Assembly (NCBI GenBank): GCA_944322785.1
Contig: CALUPW010000010.1
Coordinates: forward strand, 27,975-91,974
Source: Candidatus Gastranaerophilales bacterium
GTDB taxonomy: Bacteria > Cyanobacteriota > Vampirovibrionia > Gastranaerophilales > Gastranaerophilaceae
Direction: 5' to 3'
Length of the DNA stretch: 64,000 nt
Both the position numbers and the translations under genes were made by a program. This document shows, piece after piece, positions 8,974-18,966 of the stretch; positions within the stretch are counted from its first letter, which is position 1; each line of letters starts with the position of its first letter. Under the pieces are notes generated by a model. The model did not search any database and was not told where the DNA came from. It saw only the letters and a program-made list of their open reading frames with translations.

Positions 8974-11900
8974 GTGAAAGTCAATTTTGATTTATACAAC
9001 AGGCAGCGGAACAATTACAATCCGGTCAGCTTTAAAGGCTACAAAACTGTAAAAAATGACTACGGCGAAAGAATTTATGAATTTAATTATCCGTATGATT
9101 CGAAACTTTATGATTGCTATTTGGAAGTTTGTTCTGTTGAAACAGACAAAGATAAAAATTATTTTATCGTCGAAGGGTTGAAAAATTATCTGAGTCCCGA
9201 CGGATATCTCAAACTTAAACCCGGCGTTAACCGTATAAATCTCGGAGAGGCTTTCGATTTGCAAGAAAACGAACCTTTTGCATACCATTATGCTCTTGTT
9301 CCGAAAGGTGCAAACAGAAATAACCATGGAGTGTATCCTATTTATAAATTGGATGCGGGTGATTATATAAATTTCAAAAATTCTGGTGAACATGAAATTT
9401 ATAACATTGTAACCGGCTCAAATCCAACGACTAACGATATTGGTTCTATGAAACTCCTTATGCCGGATTTTTACAATCCGCTCTGGACTTATGATGATAA
9501 TGGTAAAATTGTTAAAAATACAAAATACGACGACAAAATAAAAAATACGGCAAAAACTTTTTCAAACAAGCTCGGCGGCAATCTTGCCGGAATTGAAAAA
9601 GATGTGCGTGACGGGAAATTTGACGGATATTCCAGAATAATCTCAACCCCGCTTTTTACGGACGACAGCTTGTCTTCTCATGCTTACTGGAATAAAAACT
9701 GCATGCAAATAGCACAAGGTCTTGGCAACATTAACAACTACGCATCACTACAAAGAGAAATGTTTAAAAAAGGTTTAAACTTTGTATCAGACGGTGCTTA
9801 TGTAAATGAAGGTCTTGAAGGTATTCACTTTAAACATGTACTGAAATGGGGAGAAAAATCACCATATTTTGAATGGTTCAAAGCTCAAAATTTAAAAAAC
9901 GGTCCGCTTGCACTCGGGGTATTCAGTAAAAATACGGATTTTATCCGCCACCGTGTTGTTAATTCCCCCTATACATACAAACAGGACTTGCAAACAGGTA
10001 AGGTCGTCATCGGCAAAAACAGACTTTATGATTCTAAACAACCTACATATATTCAAATTTATGATAACAGACTTGTGAGTGATAAACTGAAAAATGATAC
10101 ACAGCATTTGATTAAAGAATATGATGTATTGAATACTGAAAATCTGCTGGATATCACAAACCACAATGATACTATAATGCCGTATGCGTTTGAAATTAAT
10201 CCTGAAACTTACAATAAAAATATAGAACGATTAAACGAATATAACAAAAATTTAAACAAATCTAAAAATATTAATTTGCATAAAACTATGGATTATGCAA
10301 TTGGTATAGTATTTCCTGCAAACAATAACACTGAAAAATTAAAAGATATACGTCACAAATTGGCAAAGGCAGTTGATGACGTTGAAAATACAAAAAAAGA
10401 TATTAAATATCCGGCAAAAGTTGCTCTTGCAATAAACACAGCAAAATCTAAATTTAATCTTGATATTACGGATGATGAAGAAAAACAGCTGAGTAATACT
10501 TTACTAAAATTAAAAAATACAATACCTCTCGAAAGTTATCTGGGAACCCGTTTTGCCACAAAGTTTGAATATTTTGAGCTTGAGGAAAAAATTGAAGGAA
10601 ATGTTACTACCTGGGATGCTAATACGGATATCCCCAAATTAAATTATATGTCCGGAAACGCAGATACCCAACAAATTAAAATGAATTACTCATATTATGA
10701 CCAGCCTAAAGCCTCAAGTAAATTAAATGCTAAAAGCTATGAAGTTCAGGATTATGCAATAACTTCAGCAAAATACTGGACAGGCAAAACCAGTGATATA
10801 TTAAACCTCTATGTTGCGCAGCAGTTGAAAATAAATCCGGCTGATATTACAAATCCGGGCAAAATTTATACTAAGATTTTAAATCTAATTGACGGCGGAA
10901 ATCTGCCCAAAAAACTTCGGTATCAGATAAATTATGCAATTATACGTAATGTCTTGACCGGAGAATATGAACTTCAAGGTGATAAAAATGATCTTGAATA
11001 CAAAAAATATCTTCTTGAAAGTCTGATGAGTCTGCCATTAGACTCAATTGAATTTGGAGACGGACTTACTGCCGTACTGGGAAGTTCCTATATTTCCAAA
11101 CGTGCAACAGATGAAAAATATCTGGGCAAATCCAGATATGAAATGTTCGTTCAGCATAATCCGCATATTTTACCGCAATATGCTTCAACATACGAAAAAA
11201 TGGATGATATCTACCAGAAAGAACTTTTAAAGTTTGCAGATGAAATTATAACCAATCTAAATAACATAATGCCTGATGAAAATTCAAAAATATACGATGG
11301 TTATAATACCACAATCTATGGACGGTATGTAATCCCGTACCTTGCAGAAATAATAACAAAGTTTGCAATTATCAAAGCACTTGCCCCGAATACACCTTTT
11401 AAAGTAAACGAAACCAACGGTGAAATAACTTACGATTACAATAAATTAAAAGGAATTGACCTCCCTGCGCTTCATATTGTAGCATCAAGTCCGCAGGAAG
11501 AAGCACAACAAGTTCTTGCAAAACTTCAATCCGGAATAAAAAATATTTCGAATGAAGATAAAAAAAGACTCACAGAAACTTTATACGAAACAATACAGGG
11601 GACAACCGCAAACAGTTTCAAACTGGCTGAAATGATTACAGACCGCTTGAATGCAGGACTTGATTGGAGAATTGACGCAGCAAAAGATATCGGTGATATT
11701 GATTCTGTTAAAAGCGGCACTGAAAAAATCGGCAACGTTTGGCCGGATGTTACAAAATTCTGGAAACATTTTACCGATGCTGTTTATCAGCAAAACAGAA
11801 ACGCATATATCGTAGCTGAAATTACTGACGAGGGTGTCCTATATAAAAATGGTCATGGAGATTTAACTTCAAAATATAATGATTCAAAAGAAATGATTAA

Positions 11901-13458
11901 AAAATTCCTGCGTGAAAGCAATATCATTTCATTACCGAACTATTCACATTTCTTCACCTCAATTGTAAACTTCTTTGGATACCACTTTGACCGCAATGAA
12001 AAAGATGGAAATGACTACCATAACGAAAAAATCAGCAAAAGATTTAATGATAAGTGGAATGATTTCTTTGAATATATGCCCTACTCAGGTATTCTTAATT
12101 CATATAACTTTATAGGAAACCATGACAAACCTCGTGTGCTGCATGGACTGATAATTAACACAAACTGGTACACCACCAATCTTACTGATGTAAACAATAC
12201 ATATTACAGAGAAAAAGCATTCCGTCTGCTAAATAACAAACACACCGGTCCGATTGTTACGGAAGCAAATTATGCAAACAAAGAGGAATTTGAAAAAGCA
12301 GCCATAATTGCAGTTGATGAACAAAATCTTAAATTTACAAGCGGAAAGTCGCTTGCAATGGCAGATGCTTTATATGAAGCTTTCAAAAAAACATTCCAGT
12401 ATAAAAATCCTCTGGGAAATGCAACAATAAATCAAAAAACTGCCGAAAAAATTTATGCAGCAATAACTGATCTGGCAAGAGGACTTTACAAAGGTAAAAG
12501 AATTCACCCTGAAGGTTTCGGTGTCAAACCGATGGATGTTGCAATCGACATAATTTTTGAGGATGCAAAATCAGAACATCAATTAACATTGTCCGATACA
12601 GAACTTGAAAAATTAAAAGCAGAAACATTAAATACGGCACTTACACCTGCATTAAAGAAATTACGTGCAATGACAGAGGTTCTGGTAACAATGCCCGGAC
12701 TGCCGACTTTATATGCAGGAGATGACATTGGTGCAACAGGTTATGAATCGGAGTCAAAAAACATATACCTGCAAAACCGCGGCGTTATTCACAACGAATG
12801 GCTTGACCCTACAAATACTAATTACAAATTTATTCAGGATCACTACGAAAAAATGAATAAATTAATGAAAATGAGAGGACGCAAAGAATTACATGCAATG
12901 AATGACGGGGCTCCGTTTGTCCTTGATGTTCAGCAGGGCTGGGTAAACGACAATAGAAAGGACCGTGTCAACATTTCAGCTATACTAAGACAGGGTTCTG
13001 ATAATTCCATTGTTATATCATTAATCAATCCAACAGGATTACAACATGGTTTTGAGCAGGACTATAACCCTCTTAAAGTGATACTTGAAAGTATCACAGT
13101 CCAAAACAATGATGTTAAAAATGAGCACATTTTAACAAAAGGACTTGAGGAGAATACCATTTTATATAACGCAAATGATATAAATGATAAATATGTAGTT
13201 CGTCAACAAACAAAATATGAAAACGGATATCCAGTACACTGCACCTTTATAAAACGCCTTGTAAAGGATGCTAACGGGCAAGAAAGAGATTCCGACATTA
13301 TTCTTGACGGAACAACTCTGACATTGTATTCAAAACCGGACATTACACCTCAAAGAAAATGGATTAGCGACAGACCATACCCTATAGGTCCTATAGTAAA
13401 TCCGAATAAAGATCTTGATGCAGATAAATTAGGTAAAAAACTTTCGCTTGTATTATAA
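8974..13458 (+). CDS. giant N-terminally tagged GH13-family glycosidase-like protein (1494 aa)
   Basis: Alpha-amylase clan motifs occur in order: region I GLNFVSDGAYVNEG (~266-280), region II DWRIDAAKD with the nucleophile Asp (~893-902), region III AYIVAEITDEG with the acid/base Glu (~943-952), region IV FIGNHDKPR with the transition-state Asp (~1045-1053), and the barrel-end MPGLPTLYAGDDIG (~1239-1252). Regions I and II are separated by more than 600 residues, against roughly 70-100 in ordinary GH13 enzymes. There is no signal peptide. The N-terminus YNPVSFKGYK carries the F-x-G tag. The start is the GTG at 8974, five bases after AAGGAG; the in-frame GTG at 8968 overlaps that site. It likely acts on an alpha-glucan such as glycogen; the exact reaction is unknown. 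Confidence 0.8.
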   Translation: MKVNFDLYNRQRNNYNPVSFKGYKTVKNDYGERIYEFNYPYDSKLYDCYLEVCSVETDKDKNYFIVEGLKNYLSPDGYLKLKPGVNRINLGEAFDLQENEPFAYHYALVPKGANRNNHGVYPIYKLDAGDYINFKNSGEHEIYNIVTGSNPTTNDIGSMKLLMPDFYNPLWTYDDNGKIVKNTKYDDKIKNTAKTFSNKLGGNLAGIEKDVRDGKFDGYSRIISTPLFTDDSLSSHAYWNKNCMQIAQGLGNINNYASLQREMFKKGLNFVSDGAYVNEGLEGIHFKHVLKWGEKSPYFEWFKAQNLKNGPLALGVFSKNTDFIRHRVVNSPYTYKQDLQTGKVVIGKNRLYDSKQPTYIQIYDNRLVSDKLKNDTQHLIKEYDVLNTENLLDITNHNDTIMPYAFEINPETYNKNIERLNEYNKNLNKSKNINLHKTMDYAIGIVFPANNNTEKLKDIRHKLAKAVDDVENTKKDIKYPAKVALAINTAKSKFNLDITDDEEKQLSNTLLKLKNTIPLESYLGTRFATKFEYFELEEKIEGNVTTWDANTDIPKLNYMSGNADTQQIKMNYSYYDQPKASSKLNAKSYEVQDYAITSAKYWTGKTSDILNLYVAQQLKINPADITNPGKIYTKILNLIDGGNLPKKLRYQINYAIIRNVLTGEYELQGDKNDLEYKKYLLESLMSLPLDSIEFGDGLTAVLGSSYISKRATDEKYLGKSRYEMFVQHNPHILPQYASTYEKMDDIYQKELLKFADEIITNLNNIMPDENSKIYDGYNTTIYGRYVIPYLAEIITKFAIIKALAPNTPFKVNETNGEITYDYNKLKGIDLPALHIVASSPQEEAQQVLAKLQSGIKNISNEDKKRLTETLYETIQGTTANSFKLAEMITDRLNAGLDWRIDAAKDIGDIDSVKSGTEKIGNVWPDVTKFWKHFTDAVYQQNRNAYIVAEITDEGVLYKNGHGDLTSKYNDSKEMIKKFLRESNIISLPNYSHFFTSIVNFFGYHFDRNEKDGNDYHNEKISKRFNDKWNDFFEYMPYSGILNSYNFIGNHDKPRVLHGLIINTNWYTTNLTDVNNTYYREKAFRLLNNKHTGPIVTEANYANKEEFEKAAIIAVDEQNLKFTSGKSLAMADALYEAFKKTFQYKNPLGNATINQKTAEKIYAAITDLARGLYKGKRIHPEGFGVKPMDVAIDIIFEDAKSEHQLTLSDTELEKLKAETLNTALTPALKKLRAMTEVLVTMPGLPTLYAGDDIGATGYESESKNIYLQNRGVIHNEWLDPTNTNYKFIQDHYEKMNKLMKMRGRKELHAMNDGAPFVLDVQQGWVNDNRKDRVNISAILRQGSDNSIVISLINPTGLQHGFEQDYNPLKVILESITVQNNDVKNEHILTKGLEENTILYNANDINDKYVVRQQTKYENGYPVHCTFIKRLVKDANGQERDSDIILDGTTLTLYSKPDITPQRKWISDRPYPIGPIVNPNKDLDADKLGKKLSLVL

Positions 13459-13500
13459 ATCAAATTAATGACAGATACAGGGCCTCAGAAAAAATCTCAT

Positions 13501-14877
13501 TTATCTGAACAGTTTATGAATAAAGTCTGTTTTTGTTTCATCGTAAGGAGGGAACATTTTATCAGCAGCAGGATTATTTTTGCGGATTAAAATACTTTTC
13601 AAATGCGTAAACGTATCAAAGCTGTATTTGCCGTGATATTTTCCGATGCCTGAATTTCCGATACCTCCAAAGGGAAGATTCGGGTTTACAATATGATTGA
13701 TTGTATCGTTAACCGCCCCTCCGCCGAATGAAAGATTTTTCATAATATTTTTCCGGAAATCTTTGTCATTTGAAAAGATATAAAGTGCAAGAGGCTTTGA
13801 CTTAGAGCGGACATTATAAAAAATATCACTTACATCACTCCATTCAAGAACCGGAAGTATAGGTCCGAAGATTTCATTATTCATAGAAGGAGCATAAAAA
13901 GAATCTTCATTAATAATTGTCGGTTCAATATAAAGTCCGCATTCATCACAGTTACCGCCATAAACAATCTTGCAGTTTTCCTGTTCTATAATTGAGCGAA
14001 GCCGATAAAAAGCATCCGTGTCAATTATTCGTCCGAAATCAGGACTTTCCTGCGGAAGAACGCCGTAAAATTTTCGTATTGATTTTATCATTTCATCAAT
14101 GAGTGGCTGTTTAACAGTCTGCTTGACAAGAACATAATCAGGTGCAATACAGGTTTGTCCAGCATTCATAAATTTTCCCCACACAATACGTTTTGCTGCA
14201 AGTTCTAAATCTGCAGTATCATCGACAATGACAGGACTTTTTCCGCCGAGTTCAAGAGTATATGGAATCAATTTTTCAGCAGCTGCTTTTGCAACTTTTT
14301 TACCGGTTTCGGGACTTCCTGTAAAAAATATATAATCAAAATCACCTTTTAAAATATCTTCGCCTGACATTTCATCGGGCAGAATACTTTTTATAAAATT
14401 CGGATTATAAATCTCTTTTATCATCTGATGAATTACTTTTGAGGTTTCGGGTGTTCTTTTTGAAGTCCGCAAGACTGCACAGTTTCCTGCTGCAATTGCG
14501 CCGGCCAGAGGGCTTAGCGCCAATTGTACCGGATAATTGAAAGGAACCATTATCAAAACCGTTCCGTAAGGTTCTTTAATAATCATTGATTTTGCGGGCT
14601 GCAAAAATATTGGTGACATAACTTTTTCAGTCTTTACCCATTTTTTAAGATGTTTGATTATATAATTAATTTCTTTGATTACAAAACCTGTTTCAGTCGT
14701 ATAAACTTCAAAAGGGCATTTGTGCAGGTCATGATAAAGAGCTTTTATGAACTCGGGTTCAAATTTAATAATTGCATCTTTTAAAATTTTAAGCTGTTCA
14801 ATACGAAACTCAATACTTTTTGTTCTGTTCGTATGATAAAAATCGTTTATTCCGTTTAAAATTTCATTTATATTCAT
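13501..14877 (-). CDS. aldehyde dehydrogenase, class-3-like
   Basis: NAD(P)-dependent oxidation of an aldehyde to the acid. Seen are the VPFNYPVQLALSPLAGAIAAGN region, nucleotide-binding FFTGSPETGKKVAKAAA, catalytic Glu in LELGGKSP, catalytic Cys in NAGQTCIAPDY and the C-terminal NLPFGGIGNSGIGKYHGK typical of the class-3/fatty aldehyde branch. At 458 aa it is the short form without a long N-terminal extension. It has no membrane anchor. The site before the ATG at 14877 is weak. It is co-directional with ychF and secA but separated from them by gaps of 47 bp and more. The substrate cannot be told from sequence. Confidence 0.9.
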   Translation of the reverse strand: MNINEILNGINDFYHTNRTKSIEFRIEQLKILKDAIIKFEPEFIKALYHDLHKCPFEVYTTETGFVIKEINYIIKHLKKWVKTEKVMSPIFLQPAKSMIIKEPYGTVLIMVPFNYPVQLALSPLAGAIAAGNCAVLRTSKRTPETSKVIHQMIKEIYNPNFIKSILPDEMSGEDILKGDFDYIFFTGSPETGKKVAKAAAEKLIPYTLELGGKSPVIVDDTADLELAAKRIVWGKFMNAGQTCIAPDYVLVKQTVKQPLIDEMIKSIRKFYGVLPQESPDFGRIIDTDAFYRLRSIIEQENCKIVYGGNCDECGLYIEPTIINEDSFYAPSMNNEIFGPILPVLEWSDVSDIFYNVRSKSKPLALYIFSNDKDFRKNIMKNLSFGGGAVNDTINHIVNPNLPFGGIGNSGIGKYHGKYSFDTFTHLKSILIRKNNPAADKMFPPYDETKTDFIHKLFR

Positions 14878-14924
14878 ACAAAAATTAAAACCCGCCTGAA
14901 AAATTTGTACAATTGCCAGAGAGA

Positions 14925-16022
14925 TTAAACTGAAAATCTAAAGTGGACTAAATCGCCGTCCTGAACAACGTAATCTTTTCCTTCAAGACGGGTAACACCT
15001 TTATCTTTGCAGGCTGCATAAGAGCCGCATGCAACAAACTCCTCATAAGGCGTAATTTCTGCTCTGATAAATCCTTTTTCAAAATCCGTATGGATAACGC
15101 CTGCAGCCTGCGGTGCTTTGGCTCCTGCAGGAATAGTCCATGCATGTACTTCTTTTTCGCCTGCGGTAATAAACGTTCTTAAGTTCAAAAGTTTGTAAAC
15201 GGATTTTATCATACGGTTGATTCCGCTATCTTCAACTCCTAATTCTTTTAAATATTCTTTTGCCTCCTCTTCACCAAGTTCAGCAAGTTCTTCTTCAATC
15301 TTTGCGGAAATCAAAACAACCTCTGCACTGTGTTTTGAGGCATAATCCTGAACCTGTTTTGTATAATTATTTCCGTCTTTCAAATCGTACTCGGAAACAT
15401 TTGCCGCATAAATAACAGGTTTTGTGGACATAAGATTAAGCTGTTTTACAACAGGAATTTCATCTTCGTCAAAATATTCTTTAATATTGATAAAAGTCCC
15501 TTCGGACAAAAGTTCTGTTAATTTTTTAAGGACTTTATCTTCAAGCACAGCTTCTTTGTCGCCGCCTTTTGCCTGTTTGGAAATTCTTGCCTGACGGCGC
15601 TCTACAGATGCCAAATCAGCAAGCGCAAGTTCCGTGTTAATAATTTCAATATCATCAAGCGGATTTACACGACCGGAAACGTGGATTGTATTCGGGTCGT
15701 CAAAACATCTTACAACCTGAATTATTGCATCGACTTCACGAATATTATGAAGAAACTGATTTCCCAAACCTTCGCCTTTACTTGCGCCTTTGACAAGCCC
15801 TGCAATATCGACAAACTCAATTGCTGTCGGAATTATTTCGTTTGTTTTGCAGAGTTTGGCAAGCACCTCAAGCCTTTCATCAGGCACGTTTACAACACCT
15901 ACGTTCGGCTCAATTGTACAAAACGGATAATTTGCACTCTGTGCATTTTTTGCACTGGTTAAAGCGTTAAATAAAGTCGATTTTCCAACGTTCGGTAATC
16001 CTACAATCCCTGTTCTCAGCAT
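14925..16022 (-). CDS. ychF: YchF/OLA1-type P-loop NTPase
   Basis: A ribosome-associated regulatory ATPase of the Obg group. Walker A is GLPNVGKST (residues 8-16), switch II is DIAGLVKGASKGEG, and the G4 position reads NVSE rather than NKxD, which is the change that makes this family prefer ATP. A coiled-coil insert (LADLASVERRQARISKQ) follows, and the C-terminal TGS domain ends RLEGKDYVVQDGDLVHFRF. Length 365 aa is standard. A single gene with its own upstream region. Confidence 0.95.
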   Translation of the reverse strand: MLRTGIVGLPNVGKSTLFNALTSAKNAQSANYPFCTIEPNVGVVNVPDERLEVLAKLCKTNEIIPTAIEFVDIAGLVKGASKGEGLGNQFLHNIREVDAIIQVVRCFDDPNTIHVSGRVNPLDDIEIINTELALADLASVERRQARISKQAKGGDKEAVLEDKVLKKLTELLSEGTFINIKEYFDEDEIPVVKQLNLMSTKPVIYAANVSEYDLKDGNNYTKQVQDYASKHSAEVVLISAKIEEELAELGEEEAKEYLKELGVEDSGINRMIKSVYKLLNLRTFITAGEKEVHAWTIPAGAKAPQAAGVIHTDFEKGFIRAEITPYEEFVACGSYAACKDKGVTRLEGKDYVVQDGDLVHFRFSV

Positions 16023-16160
16023 ATTTATATTCCTTTTTATTTAATTTATATTTACAAAGATTATATTATACTAAACATGAGATTTTACCAATATTGAGCT
16101 TTGTTATTCTGTTATATTATTAAATAATTTATCTATCTCTTTTAGCTTTTTAAAATAAGG

Positions 16161-18797
16161 TTATTCCATTTCCTCAGTCGGACCGCCGATTACCTGAACA
16201 CCAAATTTCGTACGGAAAAGGTGGCGGACTGTATCTTCCTGAATTTCGTACATCATTTTATTGAACATTTCATAAGCTTCACGTTTGTATTCAAGAAGCG
16301 GATCTTTTTGTCCGTAAGCTCTGAGTCCGATGCTGTCACGAAGCATATCTATATTGTGGAGGTGGTCAATCCATTTGTTGTCAACTACACGGAGAAGTAT
16401 ATCTTTTTCCAGATTTCTGATTACATTGTCATCCGAAAATGCAGTTTGAGGGGTGAAATCAGGATCATATTTTTCCAGAACTTCATTATAAAAATTTATC
16501 ACTTCTTCTTCATGGTCACGATAAGCTTTTATTGCAAAATCTTTAACTTTTGCATAAATTGCATCGAACCGTGAATTTTGAATATCGCTTATTGTAATAA
16601 ACGAAAGCTGGGGAACTATTGAATGAAGTTCTTTGATAAATCTTTCCAAATCCTCATAAATATATTCCTCAGGATGTTGTTCAGGTGAAATATAACTTCT
16701 TAAAAGTCTGTCGATTTCTTTTTCTATCATAAAGTAAATATCATCGGACAGATTTTTCCCTGCCAGAACCTTGCGGCGCTGTGCGTAGAATTTTTCACGC
16801 TGAACGTTCATAACATCATCGTATTCAAGAACTGATTTTCTTATATCAAAGTGATAGGTTTCAACTTTTTTCTGGGCTGATTGAATTTGATTTGAAATGA
16901 GTTTTGACTCTATTGCCATATTTTCCTCAACCTGAAGCATGTTCATCAATGAGGTAATTTTGTCGCCGCCGAAAATTCTCATCAAGTTGTCCTCAAGTGA
17001 GAGGAAGAACCTTGTTGAACCGGGGTCGCCCTGACGTGCGGCACGGCCTCGTAGCTGGTTGTCAATACGTCTTGATTCGTGGCGTTCGGTTCCGATTACA
17101 TGAAGTCCTCCGGCTTCAACGACTTTTGCATGTTCGGCTTCGGTTACTTTGCGGGATTCGGCAAGAACCTCATCCTTAATCTTTTCATAATCGGGAGAAT
17201 CCGGTGTAATCCCCATTTCTTCAAGTTTTTCTTTTGCCAGAAATTCTGCGTTACCGCCTAACAGAATATCTGTTCCGCGTCCCGCCATATTTGTTGCAAT
17301 GGTAACTGCCCCGACTCGTCCTGCCTGAGCAATAATATAGGCTTCTTTTTCGTGATGTTTTGCGTTCAATACATTGTGTTTGATACCTTTGTTTTTCAAT
17401 AGTGATGATACATATTCTGATTTTTCAATACTGATTGTACCGACAAGAACAGGACGTCCGATTTTGTTCATTTGAATAATATCATCTACTACTGCATTAT
17501 ATTTTGCTCTTTCTGTTTTATAGATTACGTCCGGATAATTTATTCTTATATCCGGTTTGTTTGTCGGAATTGTGGTAACTTCCAGATTGTATATTTTTCC
17601 GAATTCGGCTTCTTCTGTCATCGCAGTACCGGTCATGCCGGCAAGTTTCGGGTAAAGTCTAAAGAGGTTCTGGAATGTTATGCTTGCTAAAGTTTGTGTT
17701 TCATCCTGAATTTTTACGCCTTCTTTTGCTTCAACTGCCTGATGAAGACCGTCTGACCAGCGTCTGCCTTCCATCAAACGCCCCGTAAATTCATCAACAA
17801 TCATAACTTCGCCGTTTTTAACAACGTAATCGGTATCACGAACAAAAAGTTCTTTTGCCTTTAATGCTTGAAGAAGGTGGTGAGCATACTGGGTATTAAT
17901 ATCAAACAAATCCTTGATATTCAACAGTTCCTGCGCATGGTCAATTCCTTCTTCTGTCAGAATTATATTTTTATTTTTTTCATCAACTTCGTAATCAATA
18001 TCTTTTTTCATCTGCGGAGCGATTTTTGACATCAATTTATAAAGTTCTGCTGATTTTTCAAGGCGTCCGCTGATAATCAATGGTGTTCTTGCTTCATCTA
18101 TCAAAATTGAATCGACTTCATCTATAATCGCATAGTTATAAGGTCGCTGAACAAGCATATCCAGACTTCCGGCCATATTGTCACGCAGGTAATCAAATCC
18201 GAATTCGTTATTGGTACCGTATGTAATATCACAATTGTAGGCGGCTTTTTTTGCGGCAAAATCATCTGCTGTACGCCCGCCGGAAAGAATTACGCCGACA
18301 GTAAGCCCCAGAAATTTGTAAATTTTTCCCATCCATTCACTGTCACGTTTGGCGAGGTAATCGTTAACGGTAATTACGTGAACACCTTTGCCGGTCAGAG
18401 CATTCAGGTATGCAGGAAGAGTTGCAACAAGAGTTTTACCTTCACCTGTTCTCATCTCTGCGATATGACCGTTATGAAGAAAATAGCCTCCGATAAGCTG
18501 AACGTCAAAGTGACGCATATTTAAAACTCTTTTGCCGGCTTCACGAACGGTTGCAAATGCTTCGGGAAGAATTTTGTCCAACGCTTCTTTTTCCAGTTTT
18601 CTGTCTGTATTAAAATCGTCACTTGTCGGACGTTTTGCAAGTATTGCTTTAAATTCATCCGTTTTTGCTCTTAGTTCCTCATCGGTCAGCTGCTCAAACT
18701 GCGGCTCAAGTGCGTTTATATGGTCGATTATCCCCTGAATACTTTTTACTTTACGTTCGTTAGGGTCGCCCAGAAGTTTCAACAATAAGCTTATCAT
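16161..18797 (-). CDS. secA: preprotein translocase ATPase SecA
   Basis: The motor of Sec-dependent export. Seen are the DEAD-type Walker [21 protein letters not shown] (residues ~101-120), Walker [14 protein letters not shown], the preprotein cross-linking domain, the helicase motif [13 protein letters not shown] and the helical scaffold/wing domain. At 878 aa it ends [14 protein letters not shown] and lacks the C-terminal zinc-binding CxCxSGxxxxxC tail, as in several bacteria without SecB. All catalytic motifs are intact, including long A/T runs, which argues against general sequence error in this region. Confidence 0.97.
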   Translation of the reverse strand: MISLLLKLLGDPNERKVKSIQGIIDHINALEPQFEQLTDEELRAKTDEFKAILAKRPTSDDFNTDRKLEKEALDKILPEAFATVREAGKRVLNMRHFDVQLIGGYFLHNGHIAEMRTGEGKTLVATLPAYLNALTGKGVHVITVNDYLAKRDSEWMGKIYKFLGLTVGVILSGGRTADDFAAKKAAYNCDITYGTNNEFGFDYLRDNMAGSLDMLVQRPYNYAIIDEVDSILIDEARTPLIISGRLEKSAELYKLMSKIAPQMKKDIDYEVDEKNKNIILTEEGIDHAQELLNIKDLFDINTQYAHHLLQALKAKELFVRDTDYVVKNGEVMIVDEFTGRLMEGRRWSDGLHQAVEAKEGVKIQDETQTLASITFQNLFRLYPKLAGMTGTAMTEEAEFGKIYNLEVTTIPTNKPDIRINYPDVIYKTERAKYNAVVDDIIQMNKIGRPVLVGTISIEKSEYVSSLLKNKGIKHNVLNAKHHEKEAYIIAQAGRVGAVTIATNMAGRGTDILLGGNAEFLAKEKLEEMGITPDSPDYEKIKDEVLAESRKVTEAEHAKVVEAGGLHVIGTERHESRRIDNQLRGRAARQGDPGSTRFFLSLEDNLMRIFGGDKITSLMNMLQVEENMAIESKLISNQIQSAQKKVETYHFDIRKSVLEYDDVMNVQREKFYAQRRKVLAGKNLSDDIYFMIEKEIDRLLRSYISPEQHPEEYIYEDLERFIKELHSIVPQLSFITISDIQNSRFDAIYAKVKDFAIKAYRDHEEEVINFYNEVLEKYDPDFTPQTAFSDDNVIRNLEKDILLRVVDNKWIDHLHNIDMLRDSIGLRAYGQKDPLLEYKREAYEMFNKMMYEIQEDTVRHLFRTKFGVQVIGGPTEEME

Positions 18798-18933
18798 TAT
18801 AAAATTTTCCTCTCCATTATAGTCTTGATGTTACAAGTTTAGCATGGACAAAGGGATTTTAACATACGCCTTAACAAAAAAATAATAATTCCCTTTGGAT
18901 AAAGCCTGTTTTCCCTGTGATTTTTTATAAAAA

Positions 18934-18962
18934 TTAAGTCCCGCACAAATTTACGGGACTTT
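18934..18962 (-). terminator. intrinsic terminator after the MGLAASQAR gene
   Basis: AAGTCCCG and CGGGACTT arms enclose a 10-nt loop just past the stop at 18967. Confidence 0.7.
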
Positions 18963-18966
18963 TATT

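Noticed and set aside
8992..9393. 133-aa minus-strand ORF inside the GH13 gene
   Set aside because: Antisense shadow of a gene with clear motifs in the other frame.
16221..16574. 117-aa plus-strand ORF within secA
   Set aside because: Antisense shadow of secA.
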